In this document: positions 57,288 through 64,000 of the stretch, piece by piece | Numbering within the stretch: position 1 is the first letter of the stretch | Layout: each line of letters starts with the position of its first letter | Source of the DNA: Pannonibacter anstelovis | Lineage (GTDB): Bacteria > Pseudomonadota > Alphaproteobacteria > Rhizobiales > Stappiaceae | Direction of reading: 5' to 3' | Length of the DNA: 64,000 bases | NCBI RefSeq assembly: GCF_036881715.1 | Contig: NZ_JBAKBF010000013.1 | Coordinates: forward strand, 1 to 64,000 | Program-made: the position numbers and the translations under genes | Notes under the pieces: generated by a model | What the model was told of the DNA's origin: nothing | The model's input: the letters and a program-made list of their open reading frames with translations, nothing else | Database searches by the model: none

Positions 57288-58718
57288 TCAGCGCAGGGCG
57301 CGGGCCAGCGGCGAAATGCGGGAGATGACCAGAATGTCGAGCGCCAGCACCGCGATCAGCGTCAGGCCGACCAGCGGAAAGAACAGGGACACGGCCAGCA
57401 TCACCAGCATGGCGCTGCGCCAGTGCGGCAGGTTGGACGGCACCTGCGGCGCGAACAGACGGGCGCCACCACGCGAAGGACGGCGCTTCCACCACAGAAC
57501 CACCGAGCTGAGGGACAGGAAGATCACCGACAGGCAGATCACCGTGTTCAGCATCAGGTTCCACAGACCGGTGAGGCCCATGTGCAGCGGAATGCCGACA
57601 GCCATGGCCTTACCGGCGATCGAATAATCCTCAAAGCCGACGCTGGCGAGAATGCGGCCGGTATAGCGGTCCACATGCACGGTGCGGTCCGAGAATGGAT
57701 CCTTGGCATCCGAGCTCATGGTGTCCTGATTGATGGTCCAGACGCCGGTTTCGCCCTTCGGATAGGAAATGCGGTAGCGGGCGTTGAAGCCTACGGCCTT
57801 GGCCAGCGAGGCAAGGCTGTCGATATCGACGGCAAAACCCGGCGCCACACCGATGACACCGCCAGTGGAACCGGATTCCGGCATCTGGGTCTGTTCCAGC
57901 GCCCAGGGCACATTGGCAACGCCGTCATGGTTCAGGGCTTCGGCATGGGTGATATCAGACAAGGGCACGTTGTCCCACTTGGCAGCGGGGAATGTGCTCC
58001 AGGCTTGCGTCAGCTTGGTGCCCCAGACACCCGTCCAGGACATGCCAGAGAGCAGGAAGAGCAGCAGGAAGGCGGAAAGATAAAAGCCCACGGTGCCATG
58101 CAGCGTCTTCCAGAAGGCGCGGCCCTTCTGGTTGAAGCGCGGCAGCAGAACCGCGCCGAGCCCGCCCTCACGCGGCCACCACATGTAAAGGCCGGTAATG
58201 ATCAGGATAATGCCGAAACCGGCGGCGATCTCCAGCATCCTGTCGCCGGGCGTGCCCAGCAAAAGGTCGCTGTGAATGTTGTCGGCCATGTCATACCAGC
58301 CGGCACGGCGGCCCCAGGTCTCCACCACATCGCCAGTGTAGGGGTTGATGGCCACCATCTCCTGTCCGGCATCGGTGCGGATGCGGAAGACGCCCACCCG
58401 GTCTTCAGCCTGCGGGCTGAGCCATTCCACCAGGGTGCCGCCCCCAAGCGCTGCAACGGCCTTGTCCGCCTGTTCGGAGACAGCCATCGCCACCGCGCCC
58501 TGCGGCACGCTCACGCGGATGTTCTCGCCATCCCGGCCATCGAAGTAGCCGATGTACATCATCATCATGCCGGTGACGGCCAGAATGCAGAAGAAGGGCA
58601 CGGCAAACAGGCCCGCATAGAAATGCCAGCGCCAGGCGGCACGGTAGAAAGCTGCGAGAAGAGAAGCATCGGCGGCGCGGTCCGCGTCCTGCGCGGTGCC
58701 GGAAACAACATCGGTCAT
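57288..58718 (-). CDS. PepSY-domain integral membrane protein (PiuB-like)
   Basis: A 476-residue protein with about five transmembrane helices. The first region is FYRAAWRWHFYAGLFAVPFFCILAVTGMMMMYIGYFDG, PepSY domains follow (EMVAINPYTGDVVETWGRRAGWYDMADNIHSDLLLG, then RYTGRILASVGF), and the end has LSSVVLWWKRRPS. Relatives sit beside iron or copper uptake genes and may act as ferric reductase-like membrane components. A DUF2946 gene lies 84 bases upstream on the same strand. Confidence 0.88.
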   Translation of the reverse strand: MTDVVSGTAQDADRAADASLLAAFYRAAWRWHFYAGLFAVPFFCILAVTGMMMMYIGYFDGRDGENIRVSVPQGAVAMAVSEQADKAVAALGGGTLVEWLSPQAEDRVGVFRIRTDAGQEMVAINPYTGDVVETWGRRAGWYDMADNIHSDLLLGTPGDRMLEIAAGFGIILIITGLYMWWPREGGLGAVLLPRFNQKGRAFWKTLHGTVGFYLSAFLLLFLLSGMSWTGVWGTKLTQAWSTFPAAKWDNVPLSDITHAEALNHDGVANVPWALEQTQMPESGSTGGVIGVAPGFAVDIDSLASLAKAVGFNARYRISYPKGETGVWTINQDTMSSDAKDPFSDRTVHVDRYTGRILASVGFEDYSIAGKAMAVGIPLHMGLTGLWNLMLNTVICLSVIFLSLSSVVLWWKRRPSRGGARLFAPQVPSNLPHWRSAMLVMLAVSLFFPLVGLTLIAVLALDILVISRISPLARALR

Positions 58719-58738
58719 GGTCTGATCCTCATGGCCGG

Positions 58739-58765
58739 AGACGCGCGCTTCAAGGCGCGCAGCGT
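58739..58765 (-). other. GC-rich stem-loop between DUF2946 and PepSY genes
   Basis: GACGCGCGC and GCGCGC-A-GCGTC form an imperfect hairpin around TTCAAG, in the 84-base gap between two same-strand genes. No U-tract; it may tune expression of the second gene. Confidence 0.35.
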
Positions 58766-58802
58766 CAACCGGCAGGGTGTTCTGAAAATGAAATAAGGGG
58801 GA

Positions 58803-59297
58803 TCAGATCAGAACGGGCGGCGCGCGCGCCCCGGCACCGGCATATATGCCCGCCGCATGGCCTGCATTGTCGAATACAGAGAGAAGACGCCCCCCGGACA
58901 GAACCTGCATAGGCAGGGCGGGAGAGGCTTCCGGAGTGGCCATTGCCAGAACGGCAGAGAAGGAACACGGCGCAGCCTGCCCCTTGTCCTTGCGCTGGTC
59001 TTCCGGACCTGCGGGTTTCTCCTCGCCAGACGCATCCATCGTCATGGTTTGCAGCCCTTCCATCATGGATGGAGAGCAGATGACGATCGTAAACTCGCCG
59101 CCACTGGAACGGCCGGGCATGAAACCGGCTGGGATGAGGGCATGAAACAGCACGCCGAACAGTGCAATCCACACCGCCAGCACGCGCGCATCATGGCGCA
59201 GATCTGCCCACACGGAAGACAAACGCGTAAAGCCCCCAGCCCGCCCGATGCAGGCATTCCTCCGTTGCTCTCTAGCCGAACACCTTCTTTGGAACAA
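58803..59297 (-). CDS. DUF2946-family protein
   Basis: Up to 164 residues, with one hydrophobic segment (VLAVWIALFGVLFHALIPAGFMPG), the GFMP and IVICSPSMMEG motifs, a CSFSAVLAMA segment and the ARAPP end typical of DUF2946. Proteins of this family lie beside copper or iron transport genes; function unknown. The start is uncertain: TTG 59297 or GTG 59213, which sits nearer to the membrane segment. Confidence 0.6.
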   Translation of the reverse strand: MFQRRCSAREQRRNACIGRAGGFTRLSSVWADLRHDARVLAVWIALFGVLFHALIPAGFMPGRSSGGEFTIVICSPSMMEGLQTMTMDASGEEKPAGPEDQRKDKGQAAPCSFSAVLAMATPEASPALPMQVLSGGRLLSVFDNAGHAAGIYAGAGARAPPVLI

Positions 59298-59327
59298 TAG
59301 GGGAAACCCGGACCTTGCGAGAGCAGG

Positions 59328-59891
59328 ATGGCTGAACTAGGGTCAATTTTGACAGCGCGCTGCGGCACTTGCGCGCTCTTTAATTTCCAGCGTGTGAGTT
59401 ATCCGGCGCGGCTCTGGCCCCCGGCAGCAGGAGAGATTGAGGTGAGCGGAAAAGGCAGCGGACTGGGCAATGGCCCTGATGGCTCCGGCCTGCCAGAGGG
59501 CAAACGGGAGGCCCAGCCATCCAGACGCCGTGCGGGCGTGTCTGCGCTTGCCAATCAGGCGGGGCCTCTGCCCCGGCAGGCTGCGCCCTCCCCCGCACCT
59601 GAGGCTCCCGCTCCCATGCGGTCCACCCGTGGCTCAGCAGCGGCGCCTCAAGGCATGCCGGCAAGCAAGTCTGGCAATTCGAAGGGGCTAAAGTCCCTCG
59701 GTTTCCTGTCCCATGGCGGTTCAGCCTCCGGTGAGCCCCCACGCCGGGCGCGGGGGCGAAAGATGCATACGCAGGTGATCACGGCCCCGCCCGCTCCTGA
59801 CGCAGCCGCCAAGCCCGGCGATCTTTCCATAAGGCCCAAACGCCTGCCTTCCCTGCGCGAAGAAAAGGCGCAGGACAAACTGGATCCATGA
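59328..59891 (+). CDS. Doubtful low-complexity ORF upstream of cobE
   Basis: An open frame of up to 187 residues, rich in Pro, Ala, Gly, Ser and Arg, with no recognisable domain. Its TGA overlaps the cobE ATG (ATGA), which could mean coupling or chance. The stretch 59298-59887 holds nothing else I can name: I looked for a cobalamin riboswitch (B12-box-like CAGGAGACC) on both strands and did not find one. Confidence 0.2.
   Translation: MAELGSILTARCGTCALFNFQRVSYPARLWPPAAGEIEVSGKGSGLGNGPDGSGLPEGKREAQPSRRRAGVSALANQAGPLPRQAAPSPAPEAPAPMRSTRGSAAAPQGMPASKSGNSKGLKSLGFLSHGGSASGEPPRRARGRKMHTQVITAPPAPDAAAKPGDLSIRPKRLPSLREEKAQDKLDP
59342..59353. promoter_or_regulatory. Candidate operator upstream of DUF2946/PepSY
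   Basis: GTCAA-TT-TTGAC, a perfect 12-base palindrome 45 bases upstream of the longest DUF2946 frame. It lies in an otherwise GC-rich stretch. Confidence 0.3.
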
Positions 59892-60325
59892 CTGGCGCTG
59901 CCAAATCCCTGCAGCAGGGGCAAACAGCCCGGCGGATAATTATTGGAGCAGGCTGCAGCCAGGGCTGCGATTCTGCGGAATTGGTCACTCTGGCGGGCGC
60001 CGCATTGAAGGAGGCAGGCCTTCCGGCGGAAGCTGTTGCCGCCGTCGCCACGCTGGATCTCAAGGCCGGGGAGGCGGCCATCGGCGCGCTTGCGGCGCAT
60101 TTCGGCGTGCCGCTGCTTGCTTTCGGCGCAGCGCGGCTGGAACAGGAAACGCCGCGTCTGGCTACCCCTTCGGAGCGTGTTTTTGCGGCTGTCGGCTGCC
60201 ACAGCGTCTGCGAGGGCGCGGCGCTGGCCGCCGCAGGGCCGGGCGGGCATCTGGTGCTTGCCAGACGCAAGTCAGCACGCGCGGCCATCGCTCTGGCTGC
60301 GGCCATGGCATTGCCACAAGAATAG
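59888..60325 (+). CDS. cobE: Cobalamin biosynthesis protein CobE (CbiG C-terminal domain type)
   Basis: A 145-residue protein matching the C-terminal domain of CbiG, called CobE in the aerobic pathway: IIIGAGCSQGCDSAELVTLAGAALKEAGL, then TLDLKAGEAAIGALAAHFGVPLLAF and SVCEGAALAAAGPGGHLVLARRKS. No other cob gene is near, so it is an orphan in this window. The Shine-Dalgarno site is weak. Confidence 0.85.
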   Translation: MTGAAKSLQQGQTARRIIIGAGCSQGCDSAELVTLAGAALKEAGLPAEAVAAVATLDLKAGEAAIGALAAHFGVPLLAFGAARLEQETPRLATPSERVFAAVGCHSVCEGAALAAAGPGGHLVLARRKSARAAIALAAAMALPQE

Positions 60326-60393
60326 GCAAGAGAAGGACTGCAGGTCCCTTTCCAGAAGAACGGGACGCCTTGCGAATGATGGGAACCTCAGAC

Positions 60394-60723
60394 ATGTCTG
60401 CGACGAAATACGCCCTGATCGCCCTCACCCTCGCCTCTGGCGGCTGCGCCGCAACGACAGGCGAGAAGCGGGCGGAAGGCGCAGATCAGCCTGTTGCGAT
60501 CACTAGCACCGCCTTCGACCGCCAATGCCCAGCCAATGCCGGCGGCATCGTGATCCGCAACAACACGGCGCAGAAGCAGAGGGTGACCTACGAGCGCTCA
60601 GGCAACCGCAAGAAGCCGCTGCGGGTCGCGGTCAGCATCGCGGCTGAGCCGGGCAGCAAATGGATCGGCTGCGAGGGCGACGGCTACAGCTACCGCGTTT
60701 TGCGCCACGCACCGCGCAAGTGA
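60394..60723 (+). CDS. Small putative lipoprotein, function unknown
   Basis: About 109 residues. The N-terminus MSATKYALIALTLASGGC resembles a lipoprotein signal, with acylation at C18, although the lipobox (SGGC) is not ideal. The mature part contains RQCPANAGGIVIRNNTAQKQRVTYERSG and a second Cys in KWIGCEGDGYSY. I do not recognise a family. In-frame ATG codons at 60376 and 60379 are alternative starts. Confidence 0.5.
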   Translation: MSATKYALIALTLASGGCAATTGEKRAEGADQPVAITSTAFDRQCPANAGGIVIRNNTAQKQRVTYERSGNRKKPLRVAVSIAAEPGSKWIGCEGDGYSYRVLRHAPRK

Positions 60724-60735
60724 GCCGCCACGGCA

Positions 60736-60756
60736 GGGGAAGCGTCAGTCTTCCCC
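60736..60756. terminator. Bidirectional hairpin between the lipoprotein and SURF1 genes
   Basis: GGGGAAG (60736-60742) pairs with CTTCCCC (60750-60756), loop CGTCAGT, between convergent genes; it includes the SURF1 stop codon. No U-tract. Confidence 0.5.
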
Positions 60757-61455
60757 GCTCCTGCGGAACGCCCAGAACAGCAGGAAGGCAAGGCCTCCGG
60801 AGAGGGCAAACCACGTCAGCGCATATTGCAGGTGATTGTTGGGGAAGCTGACGACGGTGAGCCCGCCGATGGGCAGGCTGTCAGCCGCACCCTCCGTCAC
60901 ACCCGCATCGAGGAAGTAAGGCGCTGTCTCGCCAAGCCCGAGGCTTTGCGCCATCGCTGCCGTATCGCGCGAGAACCAGCGCCCGCCTTCAGGATCATTG
61001 GAGCGCAGGAAGGCGCCATCCGGCTGGCTGAGGCGCAGAAGGCCAGATACCTCAATCCCGCCCTCAGGGCGCGGCCGGTCTTCCGGGTCCTGCCGGTCCT
61101 GCGGCACGAAGCCCCGGTTCACGAACAGCCGCCAGCCGTCCTGCGTCTCGAAGGGTGACATGACCCAGAAGCCGGGTCCGCGCGCCGTAACCGCCATCAC
61201 CAGCAGGTCGGCTTCCGGCAGGTAATGGCCGCGGGCGGTGATGCGGCGGTATTCGGCGGTGTCGAAGGTGACTTGCGGCCAGTCCGCCGGACCGGGCGCG
61301 GCAACGGGCTGCGCCGCAAGACCGGCCTCAACCCGCGCGATAAGCGCATTCTTCCAGCCAAGCCGCTGCACCTGCCAGATGCCAAGGCCTGCCAGAAGCA
61401 CAACAGCCAGAAGGCCGGGGCCAAGAAGCAGCCATTTGCGGGTTCCGGCAGACAT
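60745..61455 (-). CDS. SURF1-family oxidase assembly protein
   Basis: A 236-residue protein with one N-terminal (LLLGPGLLAVVLLAGLGIWQVQRLGWK) and one C-terminal membrane helix (YALTWFALSGGLAFLLFW). The SURF1 motifs GLGIWQVQRLGWK, FETQDGWRLFVNRGFVP and FPNNHLQYALTWFALS are clear. It assists haem-copper oxidase assembly. ATG 61455 has GAGGAAG upstream. It follows cyoD by 110 bases. Confidence 0.92.
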   Translation of the reverse strand: MSAGTRKWLLLGPGLLAVVLLAGLGIWQVQRLGWKNALIARVEAGLAAQPVAAPGPADWPQVTFDTAEYRRITARGHYLPEADLLVMAVTARGPGFWVMSPFETQDGWRLFVNRGFVPQDRQDPEDRPRPEGGIEVSGLLRLSQPDGAFLRSNDPEGGRWFSRDTAAMAQSLGLGETAPYFLDAGVTEGAADSLPIGGLTVVSFPNNHLQYALTWFALSGGLAFLLFWAFRRSGED

Positions 61456-61501
61456 TACGCTTCCTCTGGCTGGAAGTCCGGCCAGAACAGCGCTGGCCGG
61501 A

Positions 61502-61525
61502 GGAAGGGGGCGGAGCCCCCTTTCC
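61502..61525 (-). other. Stem-loop between cyoD and SURF1 genes
   Basis: GGGGGC-GGA-GCCCCC with flanking GGAA/TTTCC pairs (one bulge). It may partly terminate or stabilise the cyo transcript before the assembly gene. No U-tract on the minus strand. Confidence 0.45.
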
Positions 61526-61565
61526 AAAAGCAATGCAAATGCGCTTTGCAGGCATCAGTCTCAGA

Positions 61566-61967
61566 TCAGGAGCCGAAGCCCTGCATCTGGGTGTGATCCA
61601 TCTGCGGCATCATGTTGGTGTTGAGGTTGTACATCACCCACAGGGAGCCAGCGAGCATGATCACCACCACAATGACTGTGAAGATCATCGACAGCATGGT
61701 CCAGCCCTCATCCGAACGGCTGTTCATGTGCAGGAAGTAGACCATGTGCACGAGGATCTGCACGACAGCAAAACCGATCACGATAAACGCCGTCACCGCC
61801 CGGCTTTCAAAGCCGCCGGTCATGACAATGGCGAAAGGGATCGCCGTCAGGATGACCGAGAGCACGAAGCCGATCAGATAGGACTTGTAGCTGCCATGAT
61901 CATGGCCCGTGTTGCCCTGGGCATGATCGCCATGGTGGCTGTGGGGTTTGATGGAATGTGCGGACAT
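61566..61967 (-). CDS. cyoD: Cytochrome bo3 ubiquinol oxidase subunit IV (CyoD)
   Basis: A 133-residue subunit with three transmembrane helices (YLIGFVLSVILTAIPFAIVM, then AFIVIGFAVVQILVHMVYFLHMN and MIFTVIVVVIMLAGSLWVMYNLNTNMM). The His-rich N-terminus (KPHSHHGDHAQGNTGHDHG) is longer than usual. The start overlaps the cyoC stop (TGATG). Confidence 0.93.
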   Translation of the reverse strand: MSAHSIKPHSHHGDHAQGNTGHDHGSYKSYLIGFVLSVILTAIPFAIVMTGGFESRAVTAFIVIGFAVVQILVHMVYFLHMNSRSDEGWTMLSMIFTVIVVVIMLAGSLWVMYNLNTNMMPQMDHTQMQGFGS

Positions 61968-62590
61968 CAGATCATCCCCAGAAGATAGACGAAGGTGAAG
62001 ACACCGATCCAGATCACGTCGAGGAAATGCCAGAACATGCTGAGGCACTCCATGCGCCGGGTGTTGGCCGGAATGAGACCCTTGCGATTGATCTGAACCA
62101 TCAGCGTCACCAGCCAGATGGAGCCGAAGGCGACGTGCAGGCCGTGCGTGCCGACCAGCGCGAAGAAGGCCGACAGGAAGGCAGACCGCTGCGGCCCGGC
62201 ACCCAGATGGATCAGATGGTGGAACTCGTAGATTTCCAGCGCCAGGAATGCCAGGCCCAGGACCAGCGTTACGGCCAGCCACATCTGCATGCGGGCCTGA
62301 CGGCCTTCATACATCGCCAGCATGGCAAAGCCGAAGGTGATGGACGAGACGAGCAGGAAGCCCGTGTTGATGGCAATCAGGGTCAGGTCGAACAGAGCCT
62401 TGGGGCCGGGACCGGCCGCATAGCTCTGCCCCAGCACGCCGAAGCAGGCGAAAAGGACTGCGAACATCAGGCAGTCGCTCATCAGGTAGATCCAGAAGCC
62501 GAGTTTGGTCGACGCGCCTTCCGGATGATGATGCGGCTCGGTTTCCCAGTAGGTTGCGGCAGCGCCTGCCGAATGGGCCGTGGTGCTCAT
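61967..62590 (-). CDS. cyoC: Cytochrome bo3 ubiquinol oxidase subunit III (CyoC)
   Basis: A 207-residue subunit with five membrane helices: KLGFWIYLMSDCLMFAVLFACFGVL, then LLVSSITFGFAML and FFALVGTHGLHVAFGSIWL, then MFWHFLDVIWIGVFTFVYLLGMI. It starts five bases after the cyoB stop. Confidence 0.95.
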   Translation of the reverse strand: MSTTAHSAGAAATYWETEPHHHPEGASTKLGFWIYLMSDCLMFAVLFACFGVLGQSYAAGPGPKALFDLTLIAINTGFLLVSSITFGFAMLAMYEGRQARMQMWLAVTLVLGLAFLALEIYEFHHLIHLGAGPQRSAFLSAFFALVGTHGLHVAFGSIWLVTLMVQINRKGLIPANTRRMECLSMFWHFLDVIWIGVFTFVYLLGMI

Positions 62591-62595
62591 CGGAT

Positions 62596-64000
62596 TCAGG
62601 CTCCAATCTTCGCAAGTTCGAGATCACGGGCAGCTTCCACCCGCTCGACCTCATCGACCGGAACATAATAGTCGCGGTCATAGTTGAACGTATGGGCAAT
62701 CGCCACGGCGATGAGTGCCAGGAAGGACAGGGCAGCAAGCCACCAGATGTACCAGACCAGAGCAAAGCCGCAGAGCGTGGCAAGGCCCGAGAGGATGACA
62801 CCTGTGCCGGTGTAACGCGGCATGTGGATCGGCAAGTAGGCTGCCTTCGGGCGCGTCTGACCGGCCTGCTTCATGTCATGCCAGGCATCGAGGTCATGCA
62901 CCACAGGCGTGAAGGCGAAGTTGTAGGCCGGCGGGGGCGAAGAGGTTGCCCATTCCAGCGTACGGCCGTCCCAGGGATCGCCCGACAGGTCCATGTTTTC
63001 CTTCCGCTTCCAGATGGAAACACCGATCTGAATGAAGAAAGCGGCGATACCGGCGGCAATCAGCGCAGCGCCCGCGGCAGCAAGGATGAACCAGATCTGC
63101 AGGTCCGGATCATCGAACACCCGCATGCGGCGCGTCACACCCATGAGGCCGAGGATGTAGAGCGGCATGAAGGCCAGCCAGAAGCCGACAACCCAGCACC
63201 AGAACGACACCTTGCCCCAGAAGACGTTCAGCTTGAAGCCGAAGGCCTTCGGCCACCAGTAGGCGATGGCGGCAAAACAGCCGAACAGCACGCCGCCGAT
63301 GATGACGTTGTGGAAATGCGCCACCAGGAACAGCGAGTTGTGCAGCACGAAGTCAGCCGGGGGAACGGCCAGCAGAACGCCCGTCATGCCGCCGACGGTG
63401 AAGGTCAGCATGAAGGCGACGGTCCACATCATCGGCAGTTCGAAGCGCACCCGGCCCCGGTACATGGTGAAGAGCCAGTTGAAGATCTTCGCACCGGTCG
63501 GCACGGAGATGATCATGGTGGTGATGCCGAAGAAGGCGTTCACCGAGGCGCCCGAGCCCATGGTGAAGAAGTGGTGCAGCCAGACGAGGTAGCTGAGGAC
63601 GGTGATGCAGACCGTGGCATAGACCATGGAGCTGTAACCGAACAGCCGCTTGCCGGAGAAGGTGGACGTGACTTCCGAGAAGACGCCGAACAGCGGCAGG
63701 ATAAGGATGTACACCTCCGGGTGGCCCCAGATCCAGATGAGGTTGATGTACATCATCGGATTGCCGCCAAGGTCATTGGTGAAGAAGTTCGTGCCGATGT
63801 AGCGGTCGAGCGTCAGCAGGATCAGCGTCATCGTCAGCACCGGGAAGGAGGCGACAATGAGCACGTTGGTGCAGAGCGAGGTCCAGGTGAACACGGGCAT
63901 GCGCATCAGGGTCATGCCGGGGGCGCGCATCTTGATGATGGTCACGAGCAGGTTGATGCCCGAGAGCGTTGTTCCCACACCCGCGACCTGCAGGCCCCAG
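62596..64000 (-). CDS. cyoB: Cytochrome bo3 ubiquinol oxidase subunit I (CyoB), 5' end missing
   Basis: The last ~468 residues of CyoB; the reading frame is open to the window edge (QVAGVGTTLSGINLL), so roughly the first 200 residues are outside. The CuB/tyrosine site WGHPEVY, the histidine pair in WLHHFFTMG, and the haem ligands in LVAHFHNVIIGG are intact. It reduces oxygen with ubiquinol and pumps protons. cyoC, cyoD and SURF1 follow in order. Confidence 0.96.
   Translation of the reverse strand, partial: WGLQVAGVGTTLSGINLLVTIIKMRAPGMTLMRMPVFTWTSLCTNVLIVASFPVLTMTLILLTLDRYIGTNFFTNDLGGNPMMYINLIWIWGHPEVYILILPLFGVFSEVTSTFSGKRLFGYSSMVYATVCITVLSYLVWLHHFFTMGSGASVNAFFGITTMIISVPTGAKIFNWLFTMYRGRVRFELPMMWTVAFMLTFTVGGMTGVLLAVPPADFVLHNSLFLVAHFHNVIIGGVLFGCFAAIAYWWPKAFGFKLNVFWGKVSFWCWVVGFWLAFMPLYILGLMGVTRRMRVFDDPDLQIWFILAAAGAALIAAGIAAFFIQIGVSIWKRKENMDLSGDPWDGRTLEWATSSPPPAYNFAFTPVVHDLDAWHDMKQAGQTRPKAAYLPIHMPRYTGTGVILSGLATLCGFALVWYIWWLAALSFLALIAVAIAHTFNYDRDYYVPVDEVERVEAARDLELAKIGA

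Noticed and set aside
57156..58796. A 546-residue open frame on the plus strand
   Set aside because: Antisense to the PepSY gene and rich in His, Gln and Arg without any domain.
59398..59887. Possible cobalamin riboswitch upstream of cobE
   Set aside because: I looked for the B12 box and the conserved core on both strands and found no convincing match.

Overview
The window looks like chromosomal DNA of an alphaproteobacterium of the order Hyphomicrobiales (Rhizobiales). The base composition is GC-rich and most genes have good Shine-Dalgarno sites. The flagellar cluster has the rhizobial hallmarks: MotC, MotE, MotD-type FliK, FlaF, FlbT and an orphan OmpR-like regulator of the FtcR/Rem type. 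A marine or soil Stappiaceae-like genus (Roseibium, Pannonibacter, Stappia) is my guess, but I cannot place it from this sequence alone. I saw no tRNA, rRNA, insertion sequence, prophage or CRISPR array.

Left part (1-18451): catabolic and regulatory modules. A tricarboxylate island holds a PrpF-family isomerase, a D-2-hydroxyacid dehydrogenase, an AbrB-type membrane protein, a GntR/FCD regulator and tcuAB (tricarballylate dehydrogenase and its electron-transfer partner). An operator-like palindrome lies between the divergent AbrB and GntR genes. A strong hairpin separates tcuB from a SulP-STAS-cyclic-nucleotide-binding transporter, which is followed by an HD-GYP protein. Next come a DUF3237 gene divergent from a MarR regulator, and a TRAP transporter operon headed by an enoyl-CoA hydratase. 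The same TGTT-N9-AACA motif occurs upstream of both units. A LysR gene divergent from an SHMT-like PLP enzyme, and a class I glutamine amidotransferase, complete this part.

Centre (18630-54583): about 36 kb of almost uninterrupted flagellar genes in several transcription units. Minus: DUF1217-flgF-unknown-fliI, then ftcR. Plus: motA-fliM-DUF6468-fliN-fliG-flhB-unknown. Minus: flgE-flgK-flgL-flaF-flbT-flgD-fliQ-flhA-fliR-FliJ-like-FlgJ-like-FlgN-like-FliL-like. Minus: fliF-FliH-like-motB-motC-fliK-lytic transglycosylase. Minus: a single flagellin. Minus: flgB-flgC-fliE-flgG-flgA-flgI-motE-flgH-fliL-fliP. Together they encode the MS ring, C ring, export apparatus, rod, P/L rings, hook, filament and stator. 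I saw no chemotaxis genes and no VisN/VisR. A decayed YnfA (UPF0060) gene lies between two flagellar units.

Right part (54814-64000): a YegD-like Hsp70, a double-ACT protein, an AhpD-like carboxymuconolactone decarboxylase, a PepSY membrane protein with a DUF2946 protein, an orphan CobE, a small lipoprotein, SURF1, and the cytochrome bo3 genes cyoD, cyoC and cyoB, with cyoB cut by the window edge.

The most interesting items are the tcuAB island with its unusual partner set, the MarR two-site regulon, the uncharacterised proteins embedded in the flagellar operons, the triple-lesion YnfA pseudogene, and two related palindromic repeats 32 kb apart.
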